From contig RPFO01002311.1 in NCBI GenBank assembly GCA_009746045.1, positions 52,090 to 116,089 on the forward strand: a DNA stretch of 64,000 nucleotides. The letters run 5' to 3'. Positions 1 through 10,932 of the stretch are shown piece by piece. Numbering within the stretch: position 1 is the stretch's first letter; every line of letters starts with the position of its first letter. The position numbers were made by a program, and so were the translations under genes. Under the pieces are notes generated by a model. The model had not been told where the DNA came from and made no database searches. It saw nothing but the letters and a program-made list of their open reading frames with translations. This DNA is from Mesostigma viride (Eukaryota; Streptophyta; Mesostigmatophyceae; Mesostigmatales; Mesostigmataceae).

Positions 1-660
1 CAGGGGGTGGAATATCGACGGATTCAGGAATATTTTTTATTGATTCTGTGTAACGCTGACCTTTTCATTAACTTCTGACTCAGCTTAGCCTATCATTGCG
101 CGCCTTGTTTGATCAAGAAGCTGGGCCGGAGACGGGTCACTCTGAATCCACCAAGGTGCATCGGCGCGTGACTCGGAGAATTATGGTGGTCTGACTGGTC
201 TCGTATCAATTGGATCACGCCGGTCATAGCCAGGCAGAGATTTTAGATTGTATAGGGTAGCGGTCAAGCGGTGTCGTACGCTGGCTGGTGCGAAATCTTC
301 ATCGCACAGGCATCGCACGTGATTTGCGCGAAGGATCCCCCACCCATCCCCAAACTTTACATTTACAGATCTGTAAAAAGCCCAAAAAACAGATCTCAAG
401 CGGGCCGTGTGAGTATCTTGCCATAATTGAAACGTTCAATTGATTGTTGGTGGATAAAGGACATAAAAGAGGGCATTCCCACGTCCGCGCGAGAAGCACC
501 GGCCCGCTCCCTCCCCATGCCGGCGGGCGGGGGGAAAATGCATTGGGCCCACCAATGCGGTAATGCACGAGTATCAGAAGGCCGAGCGCCGGCAATGGGC
601 GGAGACTTTGCCTGGATAAAATTGATACTCTCAATTAACCGTGCCCGTAGCAAGAGAGTC
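1..660. other. Upstream region, no gene recognised
   Basis: Only short overlapping open frames on both strands are present, with no recognisable domain or composition typical of the coding exons that follow. The stretch probably holds the 5' flank and promoter of the secreted phytocyanin gene whose signal-peptide exon I place at 661. No clear TATA box or repeat was seen. Confidence 0.4.
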
Positions 661-3600
661 ATGTCAGGTGCTCTGGCATGCTCACTCACGTTGGGCGCGC
701 TTCTGGTCTGCTCTGTAACGATCTGGTACGTTTTGAGAGATTTGGGTATTTTGCTAAAGACTGTGATCAGCACCGCCTTGTAAGTCGTTTCTGATGCCTT
801 TCCCTGGATTCCGTTGAATCACTGCAAGCAGCTGGTGGCCTGACTGCCCCAGCACGCGATTCTCGATGCTCGGGTCGGCTTAATTATTCACCCATGATGA
901 TAACCGGGCCATGACTATGTGCTCCTTCATTGCTTCTACATATGTGCTGTATGCAAACAGGAATCCTGGTAATGTCGACGCTGACCGGCCCAGCTCCACT
1001 TCTGGCGTGCAATCGAGCATCATTGCGGCTGAAAGTGCAGGCATCCTGACGTCACCCGCGGTCGTCCTATCCACGTCGGGTCATGACGCCGCTGACGCAT
1101 ACGGAGGGGCCCATTATGTGCGCGTGAAACTCCTTGCTTTTGAATCATCGGCTGCAAACAAGCAAGGGGTCGCTGAGAGCGCAGTGGAGTACAGAGTGGG
1201 CGGCGCGTCCGCCAATTGGGACTTCCCAGCGACCTTTGACGCCTTTCAGCAATGGTCGAATGCACAAACGTTTGTTGTCGGCGACGTCTTGCTTTTCCAG
1301 TACGGGGCCTTCTCCATTCATAATGTCTGGGAGCTGGCTTCCCAAACAGCGTTAAACAGCTGCAGCTTTGTCAACGCTGTGGAACGGGGCAACAACAACG
1401 GGCCGACACGGATTACTCTTAGCGCCCCTGGGACACGCTACTTTGCCTGCCAGGTTGGGGGCCACTGTGGCACGGGGATGAAGCTTAGCGTGACCGCGCA
1501 GGCGCCACCTTCTTCGCCGCCACCATCCCCTCCACCACCTTCATCCCTTCCACCACCTGGTTCAGTCGAGTACAGAGTGGGCGGTGCGTCAGCGAATTGG
1601 GACTTTCAGGGAACGGCTGATGCCTTCCAGCAGTGGTCAAATGCCCGTACTTTCCTGGTCGGCGACGTCCTCCTTTTCCAGTACGGGGCCTTCTCCTCTC
1701 ACAACGTGTGGGAGCTGCCTTCCCAGTCGTCGCTCAATAATTGCGATTTCTCTGGCGGCGTAGAAAGAGGCGGCTCTTCCGGGCCGGCGCGAGTGACCTT
1801 GACGGCTCCTGGGACGCGCTACTTTGCCTGCCAGGTTGGGGGCCACTGCTTTGCGGGGATGAAGTTTAGCGTGACCGTGACGGCACGTGCACCGCCACCA
1901 TCCCCTCCACCACCACCATCCCTTCCACCTCCTGGTTCAGTCGAGTACAGAGTGGGCGGTGCGTCAGCGAATTGGGGCTTTCAGGCAACGGCTGATGCCT
2001 TCCAGCAGTGGTCAAATGCCCGTACTTTCCTGGTCGGCGACGTCCTCCTTTTCCAGTACGGGGCCTTCTCCTCTCACAACGTGTGGGAGCTGCCTTCCCA
2101 GTCGTCGCTCAATAATTGCGATTTCTCTGGCGGCGTAGAAAGAGGCGGCTCGTCCGGCCCGGCGCGAGTGACCTTGACGGCTCCTGGGACGCGCTACTTT
2201 GCCTGCCAGGTTGGGGGCCACTGCTTTGCGGGGATGAAGTTTAGCGTGACCGTGACGGCACGTGCACCGCCACCATCCTCTCCACCACCACCATCCCCTC
2301 CACCACCACCATCCCCTCCACCACCACCATCCCTTCCACCTCCTGGTTCAGTCGAGTACAGAGTGGGCGGTGCGTCAGCGAATTGGGGCTTTCAGGCAAC
2401 GGCTGATGCCTTCCAGCAGTGGTCAAATGCCCGTACTTTCCTGGTCGGCGACGTCCTCCTTTTCCAGTACGGGGCCTTCTCCTCTCACAACGTGTGGGAG
2501 CTGCCTTCCCAGTCGTCGCTCAATAATTGCGATTTCTCTGGCGGCGTAGAAAGAGGCGGCTCGTCCGGCCCGGCGCGAGTGACCTTGACGGCTCCTGGGA
2601 CGCGCTACTTTGCCTGCCAGGTTGGGGGCCACTGCTTTGCGGGGATGAAGTTTAGCGTGACCGTGGCGGCGGCTCCACCCCCCCCAGGTGTGTGATACAT
2701 TACTTATGATATGCGACCTTCTTTACAAATTTCACTAAGCTGAGGAATTTGTTCATATGTCAACATAGGTTTAGGGGTTTTTTCATATGTAATATTTTCC
2801 AACTTTACGCTTGTGCCCATGGAAGGTTTGAAGCGTTTGTGGTTTCCAGCTGTTTGTGTCAATGAGGAAAATACCTGTGGGACTGGAGCATGCTTCGGTT
2901 TCCTCCCAGCAGATAGCTCAGCCTGCCTAGCAGCAAACGGGTTAAAGCCTGGGAGGCAGCACTTACAAGCATGAATTGCGTAGGTCGGTGCGTAGTAGTC
3001 CTGCGCACTTAGGTCTAGTGGTGAGTCATCTTCTATAGATTCAGCAATATCGGACATATTGGCACCCCTCTCCGGTAAAGAGGTTCTTCGCAGTTGGGCT
3101 GTTTCGAAACGTTAAGTGAGATGCCTTCGGATCAGGAGACTCACACAGCCGCGAAATCATGCCAAAGGTCCTACATTCGATTCCTTGCTGGTAGCTTCTA
3201 GGCTTTCTTACTTTCTGTGTTCCGCGGAATTTCATACTTGGGCAGATAGTGTTTTCACGTTTGTTGCTTTCTGACGACAATGAATTGCGCCAGCAGCCTA
3301 TACAGGCTTCTACTGATGACTTCAGACAACTCATATCCTTTGCGTCCATATGTATGGCGTTCCTTATACCGCCATCCTGTTGGCGATAGAAGTAGAGAGG
3401 TGTGTGTGTATGGTAGGGGAGGGGAAAGAGTCACGACTCACGAGGGGGGCGGGGGGGCGGGGGGCGGGGAGGCGGGGAGGCGGGGAGGCGGGGAGGCGGG
3501 GGGCGGGGGGCGGGGGGGCGGGGGGGCGGGGGGCGGGGGGGCGGGGGGCGGGGGGGCGGGGGGCGGGGGGGGGGGCGGGGGGGCGGGGGCGGGGGGGCGG

Positions 3601-6600
3601 GGGGGGGGGGGGGGCGGGGGGGGGGGGGATGGGGGGGCGGGGGGGCAGGAGGGCTGCTTTATCTCATTTCAACACCTTCAGCTGCTTAATTTATATGTGG
3701 GCAATAGTGGGCGTGGACCACCGGCCAGGAATTTCATGTTGTGCCTTAGTAACTATTGTAAGGATTCCTGAACTATACTAAATTATATTAGGACGTTGAA
3801 TAAATCAATTCTTGTGTTCATGCATTGAATGGTTGTAGTGATTCCTCGAATTGGAGGCATGCTTACTTCGCATATTCAAATGTCACATGCCGCCCTATCT
3901 AAATGATCCCCAAGTATTCACTGCCACTTGCTGCGTAAAAGCTCGTTACTTGGGTCAGTTCGTGTGCTCTCAATATTTAATGCCTAACCCCCAGTCCATG
4001 ACTGCCCCCTGCTTTCTTCTCCCGTGCGACAATTGTACTGGACCCACCTTCTTCAGCGGGAGGTTTCCTGGCCCCTCCTACCTTGAGCTACTCCGAACGA
4101 GGCTTTGGCGGCATTCCCCCTTCCCCCACCGCCGCGGTGGGGCCCGACCACGTCATCACCATCATCCGCAGTCAGTTTTCTCGCTCCCTCTATCGCGTCT
4201 ACACCAAGCAGCCCTGGCTGCCGATCAAGCAGTCCTTCTTGACCCAGTTCCACCGCTCCAACACCGTCTGCCGCGTCGGACCCTTCCAGGGTCCCCCCCA
4301 CGCCGCCTACGACCACCTGGCCGACCGCTGGCTGATGATGGAATACGCTCGCAACACCACGGGAGGCAGTGGCGGCACCCCCAGCTATCATCTGTGCCTT
4401 CTGGTCTCGCTCTCCAGCATCCCCTACGGGCTGCTCTACCGGGGGGTCGCGGTCGCGCTCCCTGGGGGGGACCCTGGGGATGCCCTGGCGTTCGCCTCGC
4501 TGCCGGACGCGTTCTATTTCGGGACAGGTGAGGACCCCCCCGCGGTGTACGCGCTGGACCGCGCGCGGATGCTAGCAGGCGGGTCCCCGCGCCCCATGGT
4601 GCGGGTGCTAGTGCCAGCGCACGCGGGCGCGGTGCTGCGGGGGCTGATGCCGGCCCACCTGGCGGGGCGACCCAGGGTGGGCAGCGCGTGCGGTTACTTC
4701 CTTCGGCCAATCGACGATGAGCTGGCGGTTCCCTCCGGCGCGTCCCCTGATCCCGGCAACGATTTTGTGGAGGTGTGGCGCCTCTGCCCCTCGTTTGACG
4801 ACCCGGCTGCGGCCAATTTCAGCCGGGAGGCCCTGGTGAGCGTGTCGGAGTTTTCTACTGGCGTATGTGGGGATGCGGCCCTGCAGGATACGCCCTGCGT
4901 CGCACAGCCGGGGTCGACAGTGGCGTTGGCGCCGTACCATCGGGCGCTGACGGGCAAGGCGTCGTTTCGGAGCTTTGCGGACGGCCACGATTCACTGCTG
5001 GCGACGTTCACCGTCAACGCGGGCAACAACACGGTGAGGGATGGGGGCCATCATTGAATGACGACTATGGAGGTGCCCGATGGAGGTGGTCTTGCTGTGC
5101 TTGAACTACTTGTGAGAAAGGAATGTATGGCTTTGGAAGCCGTATATGGGCTTGGAAGTAGGCATTATGGCTTTGGAAGCAGTCTTGCTGTGCAAATGGG
5201 AGTATTAACGTGAAGCACGCAGACTGGGATGATGACAGCTGTGCTAACATATTTTGCGGAATCCAGGGTGGCTTACAAGTTCCGAAACGTTAAGCAGATT
5301 GTTTTAAATATTGGAATGGGGCACATGCATGCAAGGCGGCTGCCCATCATGCTAGAAACGTTGCTATAACTTATGTTTAGCCACCAAAGAATTTACCTCA
5401 CCAAAGGATGTGAGTTTGTTGTCACAAGCCTCTCCTTGGCTGCCCATCTGATACCACGTCACTCTACCTTGGTTGCTGAGCCGGTCGGGACCCTTCCACT
5501 GTGTGCTTCTCCCCCATCGCAACGCACCTTTTTTTTCTTCTCGCATGCTCGCTTGGTAGCGGGATTCAAATCCGTATCAAAGCAGATTATTATACTAGTC
5601 AATAATAACATTTTGTACTTAACATACTTGACTTTGGACCGGTGTCTTATTCCCCCCCATAACAACCTTGCAGGCCGGCGTCATGTGGTTGGAGCTGCGC
5701 CGATCGGTCGACCCGACGTCAGGCGTTGCGGGCCCCTGGGAGAGGTCCCAGGACGGCGTCCTCCCCTACGACGGGGCGCACCGCTGGCTCCCCCACACCG
5801 CGTTGGACCGAGAAGGGAACGTGGCCCTCAGCTACTCCGTCGCAGATGCCAGCAGGAGCATATACCCCAGCCTGTACTATACCGGGAGGGGTGCGTTTGC
5901 GCCACCTGGCAGCATGCCGAGCCCCGAAACGCTTCTGATCGCCGGCACGGCAGCGTCCACCAACTCCTCGTTTGGCGGCCAGAGCAGCATGGCGGTGGAC
6001 CCGATGGACGGCTGCAGCTTCTATTTCGTGGGTCCCTGGGAGACCAGGGCGTCGCGCTCGGCCACGTACATCGGGGCAGTCCACTTTCCCAGCTGCAAGG
6101 GTAAGCGTCAATGCCTGTTGCGGGAAGGGGTTTCAACTCTCATCCACAGTTGAGTTTCTGTCTAGTAAGTATCTGTCTGTTTTTGCTGAAGCTAGTTGGT
6201 GGGGCCCTGTGTGGATAACGTCAACGTTTTACTTATATTGGTTACTTACATTTACTGGATATACAGTTATTGGGTAATGTCTTGTCAAATGGTCGCTTAA
6301 ATTTTCTGGATAGTGGTATATTTATTGGATAATGTCTTATCAAGTGGTTACTCGTGGGTTACTATATACTTATGGTTACTTTACACTTACTCTGTCAACT
6401 ATTCCTGTTGAGGATGCACCTTGACCTATATGCAGAGAGGAAAGTGTTCCATAGCCAGGATTTAACAGTAGTCTGGATGGAGTTAGATGCGCAGGAGCAT
6501 GCACCGACGGTTTGCTGTCTTGCCATTGATTCAGCACTAGATAAGGGGGGCTGGCTGTTTGATGGGCTTGTCCAGCGGACTAGCCCATGCGGACTAGTGT

Positions 6601-7492
6601 GGACTAGTCTAGCTTATCACTAGCCCACACGGACTAGTGATTAAGGTGTTATAGTGAGATTCGATGGGTCACAACAACCGGATCTCAATACTGGGGCCGT
6701 TCGTGGGCATCAAATGTGTGCAGAGTGCGAGGACTAATGATTAACTAAAGTATCTTTTCTTTTCCCCCACCTCCCACTCCTGGTCTCAATTGATGGTTGT
6801 GGTCACATTGCTGTGTTGCCCAACGTTTGCATTTGTACTCGGTTATTCTCGCACATTACCGCTCTCTCAAACCCATATCTAAGTATGCCAAACCCTTATC
6901 TACTGCGAGTAGTTCCTCTTGGGAATGGCTCCTAGTCGGGGTGCTTCACTTGACATTGGATAGATTTTTGCTGGCCAGTGGTGCCGCTACTGAGCCTTTT
7001 AATTGAGCTGTTGTTCTTAAATGAACTAGGGTGGTTGCATGGCATGAATATGCATCGTACTATACTGTAAATTAACTGATAAATCATTTATCAGTTAATT
7101 TACACGCGTGTGCATTGTACTACATGGTCGACCCCGAAGCATCGTACTACATGGACGACCCCGAAGCCTCCAATGAGCATATACCATAGAGCAAGGCACG
7201 AATGAGACTCAGAAACCCATCCCTATATATAGCGACTCTGGATGCATGCGTTTCATCTACCATACCTAATTCGCCTGAATTGGCCTGATTGCAAATGCTA
7301 TCCTCGATTATCCTTGTTTGTGCATATTCAGGCTCTGCCGAGTGCACCTCTAACGCTGATTGTAACGATGGCCAGTTCTGCTCCCTGGACAAGTGCCGTG
7401 ACGGCGTGTGCGTTCATGAGCCAAACCTGCTGTTGTGTCCTTTCGGACAAGTTTGTGACGAACAAAGCGACAGCTGCGTACCAGGCACATAA
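661..7492 (+). CDS. Gene 1: secreted phytocyanin x4 / PPDT-type domain protein, five exons
   Basis: I join exons 661-725, 1180-2687, 4057-5033, 5674-6100 and 7332-7492. Each junction is GT..AG and the phases match (2, 1, 0, 1), giving 3138 nt and 1045 residues. Residues 1-22 form a hydrophobic signal peptide. Residues about 24-515 are four phytocyanin domains separated by Pro/Ser-Pro linkers, residues about 525-992 are a large domain, and the last 53 residues are Cys-rich. The protein should be secreted or sit in the cell wall, as expected for hydroxyproline-type linkers in green algae. The first exon is the least certain: the open frame also extends back to 911, but that start gives no signal peptide. 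Two paralogues on the other strand share the last three exons. The domain calls are family knowledge; the spliced model is inference. Confidence 0.68.
1180..2687 (+). CDS. Exon 2 of gene 1: four phytocyanin domains
   Basis: Each domain begins VEYRVGGASANW, at about nt 1184, 1565, 1940 and 2351, and runs about 104 residues. Each shows the four type-1 copper ligands of phytocyanins: His in SHNVW (IHNVW in domain 1), Cys in YFACQ, His in GGHC and Met in GMK. A further Cys (NCDF, or SCSF in domain 1) is placed to form the usual disulfide with the Cys of GHC. Domains 2-4 are almost identical in DNA, while domain 1 is more diverged, so the array grew by recent duplication or is homogenised. Linkers are (S)PPP runs, the longest between domains 3 and 4. 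The exon ends on one base of a codon at a GTGTGT donor; without splicing the frame stops at 2695. Copper binding and electron transfer are the family role; the partner is unknown. Confidence 0.85.
2704..3349 (-). CDS. Hypothetical ORF pair inside intron 2 of gene 1
   Basis: Two overlapping minus-strand frames (3041-3349, 102 codons; 2704-3057, 117 codons) have varied, protein-like composition. The second begins MSDIAESIEDD and includes a CKCCLPG motif. They could be one reading frame broken by a frameshift near 3050, or two exons. I recognise no domain. They lie antisense within the 2688-4056 intron, so they may be an inserted element fragment or not coding at all. Confidence 0.25.
3440..3650. 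repeat. G-rich minisatellite (GnC runs) in intron 2 of gene 1
   Basis: About 210 bp consist almost only of runs of 2-15 G separated by single C or A. The run lengths vary, so the array is irregular. With G on the coding strand of gene 1, the intron RNA could form stacked G-quadruplexes. Open frames through it, rich in Gly and Arg, are composition artefacts. The rest of the intron (3651-4056) holds nothing I recognise. Confidence 0.9.
4057..5033 (+). CDS. Exon 3 of gene 1: N-terminal part of PPDT-type domain
   Basis: The exon begins after ..TTCAG at 4056; its first two bases complete a codon begun in exon 2 and read A-G-G-F-L. Landmarks are GFGGIPPSPTAAVGPDHV, AYDHLADRWLMM, a run ending in DAFYFGTG, a region with YALDRARMLAGG, and a Cys pair near the end (GVCGD, DTPCV). 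From memory these match a family of bacterial and eukaryotic secreted proteins with the signature PPDTxGAVGPxH and YDxxADRW; I recall it as a beta-propeller-like fold of unknown activity. The exon ends at ACG/GTGAGG in phase 0. The minus-strand paralogues at 25774-26756 and 53427-54409 are two codons longer. Confidence 0.8.
5034..5673 (+). other. Intron 3 of gene 1
   Basis: The intron runs from a GTGAGG donor to a CTTGCAG acceptor. It contains no conserved frame. Near its start three short copies of a GG(C/T)TTTGGAAGC(A/C)G-like phrase (about 5128-5185) form a small imperfect repeat. Otherwise it is unremarkable. Confidence 0.7.
5674..6100 (+). CDS. Exon 4 of gene 1: C-terminal part of PPDT-type domain
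   Basis: The exon is in phase 0 after TTGCAG and encodes 142 codons plus one base. Family landmarks are VMWLELR, YDGAHRWLPHTALDREGN, ALSYSV, YPSLYYTGR, PPGSMPSPETLLIAGT, GQSSMAVDPMDGCSFYFVG and a closing FPSC. The paralogous exons are 23536-23962 and 51184-51610, both exactly 427 nt. The donor is GTAAGC in phase 1. This strengthens the assignment of the previous exon, because the two halves sit in the expected order for the family. Confidence 0.82.
6101..7331 (+). other. Intron 4 of gene 1
   Basis: The 1.2-kb AT-rich intron ends at TATTCAG. It contains a 37-nt near-perfect hairpin at 7067-7103 (17-bp arms, loop TCA), flanked by direct repeats of a GCAT(C/T)GTACTA phrase that continue to about 7160. 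A patch rich in GGACTAG copies lies at 6575-6640. No coding frame was recognised. Confidence 0.65.
7332..7492 (+). CDS. Exon 5 of gene 1: Cys-rich C-terminal tail
   Basis: The exon follows TATTCAG, and its first two bases complete a Gly codon. The 52 residues contain eight Cys in a pattern such as ECTSNADCNDGQFC, LDKCRDGVC, LLLCPFGQVC and DSCVPGT, then TAA. This resembles small EGF/defensin-like disulfide modules often seen at the ends of secreted proteins. The same 161-nt exon ends genes 2 and 3. Its role is unknown; adhesion or protein binding outside the cell is a guess. Confidence 0.78.
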
Positions 7493-8058
7493 GTTTCTGG
7501 TGCCCAGTGCCATGCCCCACAATTAATCGGGAACTGTCCTACATATGTGGAAACTACTAGTTGTTACGAGTCATAGCAAAGGTGGCAGCCTCCACTCTAT
7601 ATTTTTTATACTAGTATAAAAGATGCGCTAAAGCGCTGTGTAAAGTGTTTCAGTATTGCTGAGGTGCGACGTTTTTTCCTTGATAGACTTAACCTGCCAT
7701 CGCTGCTGTTTAGCAGCTGGACTATTGGATTGAAGCGATCGTGCAACAGTGCCCAATAGTGGTATATCACCCAACTTGACCATGCAACCTGTACCTGCAT
7801 GGGTACTGCTATGCATGGACTCTGTACAGACTGTCACTTGTTTTGACTCCGGATCTCCTGGATTGGCTTTTCGGCGCTGAACCCGGGCCGTCTTTTGGAG
7901 ACAGTCGGAGCCTTTTCCTGTAGAGTTAGGTAAAGAGCCAGCTATTTGACATCCTTCCGGTAGCGTATAGTTTGTAAGTTGCTAGTCATTTTGGAGCTGA
8001 TTGCTGTGACCTTGATTTCTTGGCCGGTGCCTTCGATTCCCTGCCGGCTTCGAATTGT
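7493..8058. other. Intergenic, nothing recognised
   Basis: This is the 3' flank of gene 1. Only short frames are present. No RNA gene, transposon end or repeat could be identified. Confidence 0.4.
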
Positions 8059-8223
8059 CAACCAGTGTTCCCTTTTCTACCCTAAGATACATATGAATTA
8101 CCAAGCTATAAAGCAACCAGTGTTCCCTTTTCTACCCTAAGATACATATGAATTACCAAGCTATAAAGCAACCAGTGTTCCCTTTTCTACCCTAAGATAA
8201 ATATGAACTACCAAGCTATGAAG
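8059..8223. repeat. 55-bp tandem repeat, three copies
   Basis: A 55-bp unit beginning CAACCAGTGTTCCC and ending CTATAAAG occurs three times in a row, with two or three differences in the last copy. It lies in intergenic DNA between gene 1 and the transposon cluster. Confidence 0.92.
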
Positions 8224-8289
8224 CGTACTTGTTCAGTCATCACAACGTCAAATCAGCCCGGCACATCACCTAACGTGGTGCTTATCAAG

Positions 8290-8383
8290 TGAGACAACTA
8301 TTCGATCCTGGACGCATGGTGTTCCAACGGATCGACATCATGGAAGGAAGTTAGCTAGTGTAGTTGTCTGAGACATTGTCAAA
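8290..8383. repeat. Small inverted-repeat element, copy 1
   Basis: The ends are complementary (AGACAACTA near the start, TAGTTGTCT near the end). The interior phrase CCTGGACGCATGG followed by TCCAACG recurs in the same order in a second copy at 41893-41969, although spacer lengths differ. Conserved ends and core with a variable spacer suggest a tiny mobile or structured element. No known family was recognised. Confidence 0.55.
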
Positions 8384-8496
8384 GACTACGGCCGGCCCCC
8401 AGTTCGGTGTGTCCTAGGAAATATAACAAGCATGGTAGGCATAGTTTGCGTGCAAGATTAATTCGAGGCCTTACTTAAGGCCCATATTTTAGACTA

Positions 8497-8804
8497 GCTG
8501 TGGACACACATGTCAAGGAGACAACAGCGCAGGCCAGAAATCGGGAGAATCCGGACCATGGTAGCTCGAGCCTGCCGTTATCTTGTCCGCGTGTTCGAGT
8601 CGTTCAGGATGATGAAGATGAATGGTGATGGAAATGTGTATCCTTGTGCATTGAAATTATGGCTGGACACACATGTACTTATTATATCAAGGAGACAACC
8701 AGCGCAGGCCAGAAATCGGGAGAATCCGGACCATGGTAGCTTGAGCCTGCCGTTATCTTGTCCGCGTGTTCGAGTCGTTAAGGATGATGAAGATGAATGG
8801 CCGT
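8497..8804. repeat. Direct repeat of about 125 bp, two copies
   Basis: Two near-identical blocks (8512-8623 and 8687-8802) begin TCAAGGAGACAAC and include CCAGAAATCGGGAG, CTGCCGTTATCTTGTCC and GATGATGAAGATGAATGG. They are separated by about 60 bp. A 98-codon frame runs across both but is only a by-product of the duplication. Confidence 0.85.
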
Positions 8805-8810
8805 GATATA

Positions 8811-9200
8811 ATTAAACACGTGCTCCCGTTGGGGAGTCATGGAGCACCAGAGAGCTTTTCATCCCTGAGTGTGCACAGCACTGGTTAGTGCCCAGGGCCG
8901 GCTGGGGGCAGAGACCCCCCCTTTCCTAATGTCACAGGCCTGCCACAGGCTGCACAATCGGACCTGTCGAAATTAACGATCCGGCATCCCGTGTGGCTGC
9001 AATAGGACCCGTGTGAGCAGTACATTGCTATTGAGACTTGGGCAAATTTGCAGTTCTAGGCGAGGCGCGTGTAGCTGGGCTGGCTGATGTCTCGTTACAG
9101 TTGGCTACCGGTTAGGCTATTGGCATGCATGGCTATGTTCTACCCTGCATTGGCGTTGCACGTGGGATGGCTAGTGATGTCCAGGTTGCATCATCCTATG
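8811..9200 (-). mobile_element. 3' end of ORF1-only retroelement (reverse orientation)
   Basis: Read on the minus strand this matches the 3' tail of the element at 18411-19690: a region ending in GGGATT..AAAGC, a hairpin (GTG.CTCCC, loop CAAC, GGGAGCAC) and then an AATTAA tail. The hairpin lies at 8820-8840 with one mismatch. The copy is 5'-truncated and contains no coding sequence. Confidence 0.7.
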
Positions 9201-9229
9201 GGCAGGTTGTAGCCCTGATTGTATTACAA

Positions 9230-9311
9230 ACCCATAGATGCCCCTTTCTCAGGGCTATGTGTTACATATGCTCCCAACGGAGCTATGATTTTAATTAATT
9301 AATTAATTAAT
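9230..9311 (+). mobile_element. Retroelement 3' tail, family D, with (TTAA)n
   Basis: This short 3' end carries the hairpin ACATATGCTCC, loop CAAC, GGAGCTATG at 9264-9287, followed by five or six TTAA units. The next element (9312) starts directly at the end of this tail. Confidence 0.7.
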
Positions 9312-9535
9312 GGGCGCGGTGGCAGAAGATTGTCAAGGCTCACACGCCCGACCCTGTGGGCAAGCCACCCCCCCCAAGAGGAGGAGGCGTTTTGATGAGT
9401 AGGGTAGTTAGGATTTTTCTGGACTAGATAGATTAGCGTTAGGATAGTCCGATTACGCGGCTCTCTCCACTCCACCACCCATCAAGGAATATGTGCTACA
9501 TGATCTCCCAACGGAGGCATGTTATAATATATCAA
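9312..9535 (+). mobile_element. 5'-truncated LINE A 3' end
   Basis: The sequence matches the last part of the LINE A reverse-transcriptase frame (codons for the ..KAHTPDP..GKPP tail and a KRRRRFDE-like end), then its 3' UTR with TAGGATTTTTC and the hairpin at 9498-9522 (ACATG..CTCC, loop CAAC, GGAGGCATGT). The 5' junction falls at the end of the preceding (TTAA)n tail. Confidence 0.75.
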
Positions 9536-10489
9536 GAATACAGAAGAAGATATGTTATAATATATGTTATAATCTTCTTCTGTACGCGCTGCCGACCTGG
9601 CCTTTGCTCTTTGGTCGAGCCGCGAGGGCGCCCGGGCCCCTGCCTCTGCGCCGGCGTTACAGTCGACTCTCTACCGGTGCCTAATTACGCAGCGGATACC
9701 TCCACAACCCGCCGCCTCTCCTGCGCTCCTTTACGAGTGCCGGAATTCGGAATTTTTCCTGTTTGCGGGCTAGTCTACACCGCACGAAACAAATTCTATC
9801 TGTCTGACGTCAGAATAAAACCAATTAACGTTGCTCCACTGCGCATTGGGAAAGAGTCAGCGGATAACGTCGGTAATGGTGTCCGCAAGCTCCTTGGCAC
9901 TTCCATCACCATTCGTCCAGCCCAGCATGGCCCGGCAAACCAACGATAAGCAGCTTTCCTGAAAATCTTGTTGTCATTATCGATGGCGGTTGGGGGTACG
10001 TGTTTGCGGCCAGCTGAACCGAGAGCAATCAGACTTTAATTCCCGACTGCAAATACTTTCTGACGTGATTTCGCCATATATGAACGCCATTTTCCACTCA
10101 GAAACGGCCAACAATGTGCCTCAAATTCACGCTGCTTATCCACGCCCTGATCTGCCATCGCACCCCAGCCCTCACCCGAATTTTGCCTCACTCGTGAATT
10201 CTGGTCCCTAGGTACCGTACGTCAGTACCAGCGCGAAAAAATTCGAGCATCTCCTGTCCCCTTAATGCAAAAACCCTATAATCGAATCACTGTGCAAAAG
10301 GTATACATATGCCTCCCAATATGACCATGCAGCCTGTGACTTGCATTTCTAATGAGATCAGAATAGTACCCCGTGTCATGCCTATGCGCATGACACGCAA
10401 GTACTTCCTGACTTGCTGTACTTGCATTACTACTGCTGTACATGGGTCGTAAATCCGCACTGGCACTTGTATATGATTGCCCTAGGTTA
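9536..10489. other. Intergenic, nothing recognised
   Basis: It begins with a local inverted repeat around 9536-9580 (ATATGTTATAAT and its complements). A 152-codon plus-strand frame at 9491-9949 starts inside the LINE tail and has no recognisable domain, so I do not call it. Nothing else was identified. Confidence 0.4.
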
Positions 10490-10600
10490 GATAGGCACCC
10501 ATTCCATTCCACCACCCATTTCATTTTTCATTATATTGATATTCATATTGTGCTCACGTGACCCATGCAGTCTACGTGTTATTAATTAATTAATTAATTA
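10490..10600 (+). mobile_element. LINE B-type 3' tail with (TTAA)n
   Basis: CCATTCC..CACC..CATT is followed by a degenerate copy of the LINE B terminal hairpin (CACGTGAC, then GTCTACGTG) and four or five ATTA units. The same order ends the LINE B copies at 43640 and 48926. The tail runs straight into the inverted ORF1-element tail that follows. Confidence 0.55.
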
Positions 10601-10900
10601 AACTCGTGCTCCCGTTGGGGAGTCACGGAGCACCGAAGTGCTTTTAATCCCTGTGTGTGCACTACAGGAGAAAGGGCAGAGACCCCCAGTCTCCTTCATG
10701 CCAAAGGCATGCCACAGCTGCAATCGGGCGCGGCTAGCTAAAAGGACAGGCTAACGATCCGGCAAACTGTGGGTGCAATAAGACCCATGTGAGCATATCA
10801 TAGCAAGGAGCGTGGGCAAGTAATCTGAACATAGCCAGGGCGTAGCATGGCTGTACTAGAACTAGGCTAAGGCTATGGCTGGTTGTGTACGTGTTATTAA
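10601..10900 (-). mobile_element. 3' end of ORF1-only retroelement (reverse orientation)
   Basis: This minus-strand copy of the tail of the 18411-19690 element has its hairpin at 10606-10626 (loop GTTG on the plus strand, CAAC on the element strand). It is 5'-truncated and lies just downstream of the membrane-protein gene, whose stop codon is at 10933. Confidence 0.72.
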
Positions 10901-10932
10901 TTACTACCAACAGTCCCCATATAGCTCACATG

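Noticed and set aside
911-1183. Using the ATG at 911 as the start of the phytocyanin gene
   Set aside because: It would give about 90 residues with no signal peptide ahead of secreted domains. The signal-peptide exon at 661 with a GTACGT donor joins in phase to 1180. This choice remains unproven.
3280-3781. Gly/Arg-rich frames across the G-rich tract
   Set aside because: Pure composition effect of the G runs, with no conserved ends.
5540-5600. tRNA-like B box (GGATTCAAATCC)
   Set aside because: No D arm, anticodon stem or acceptor stem can be built around it.
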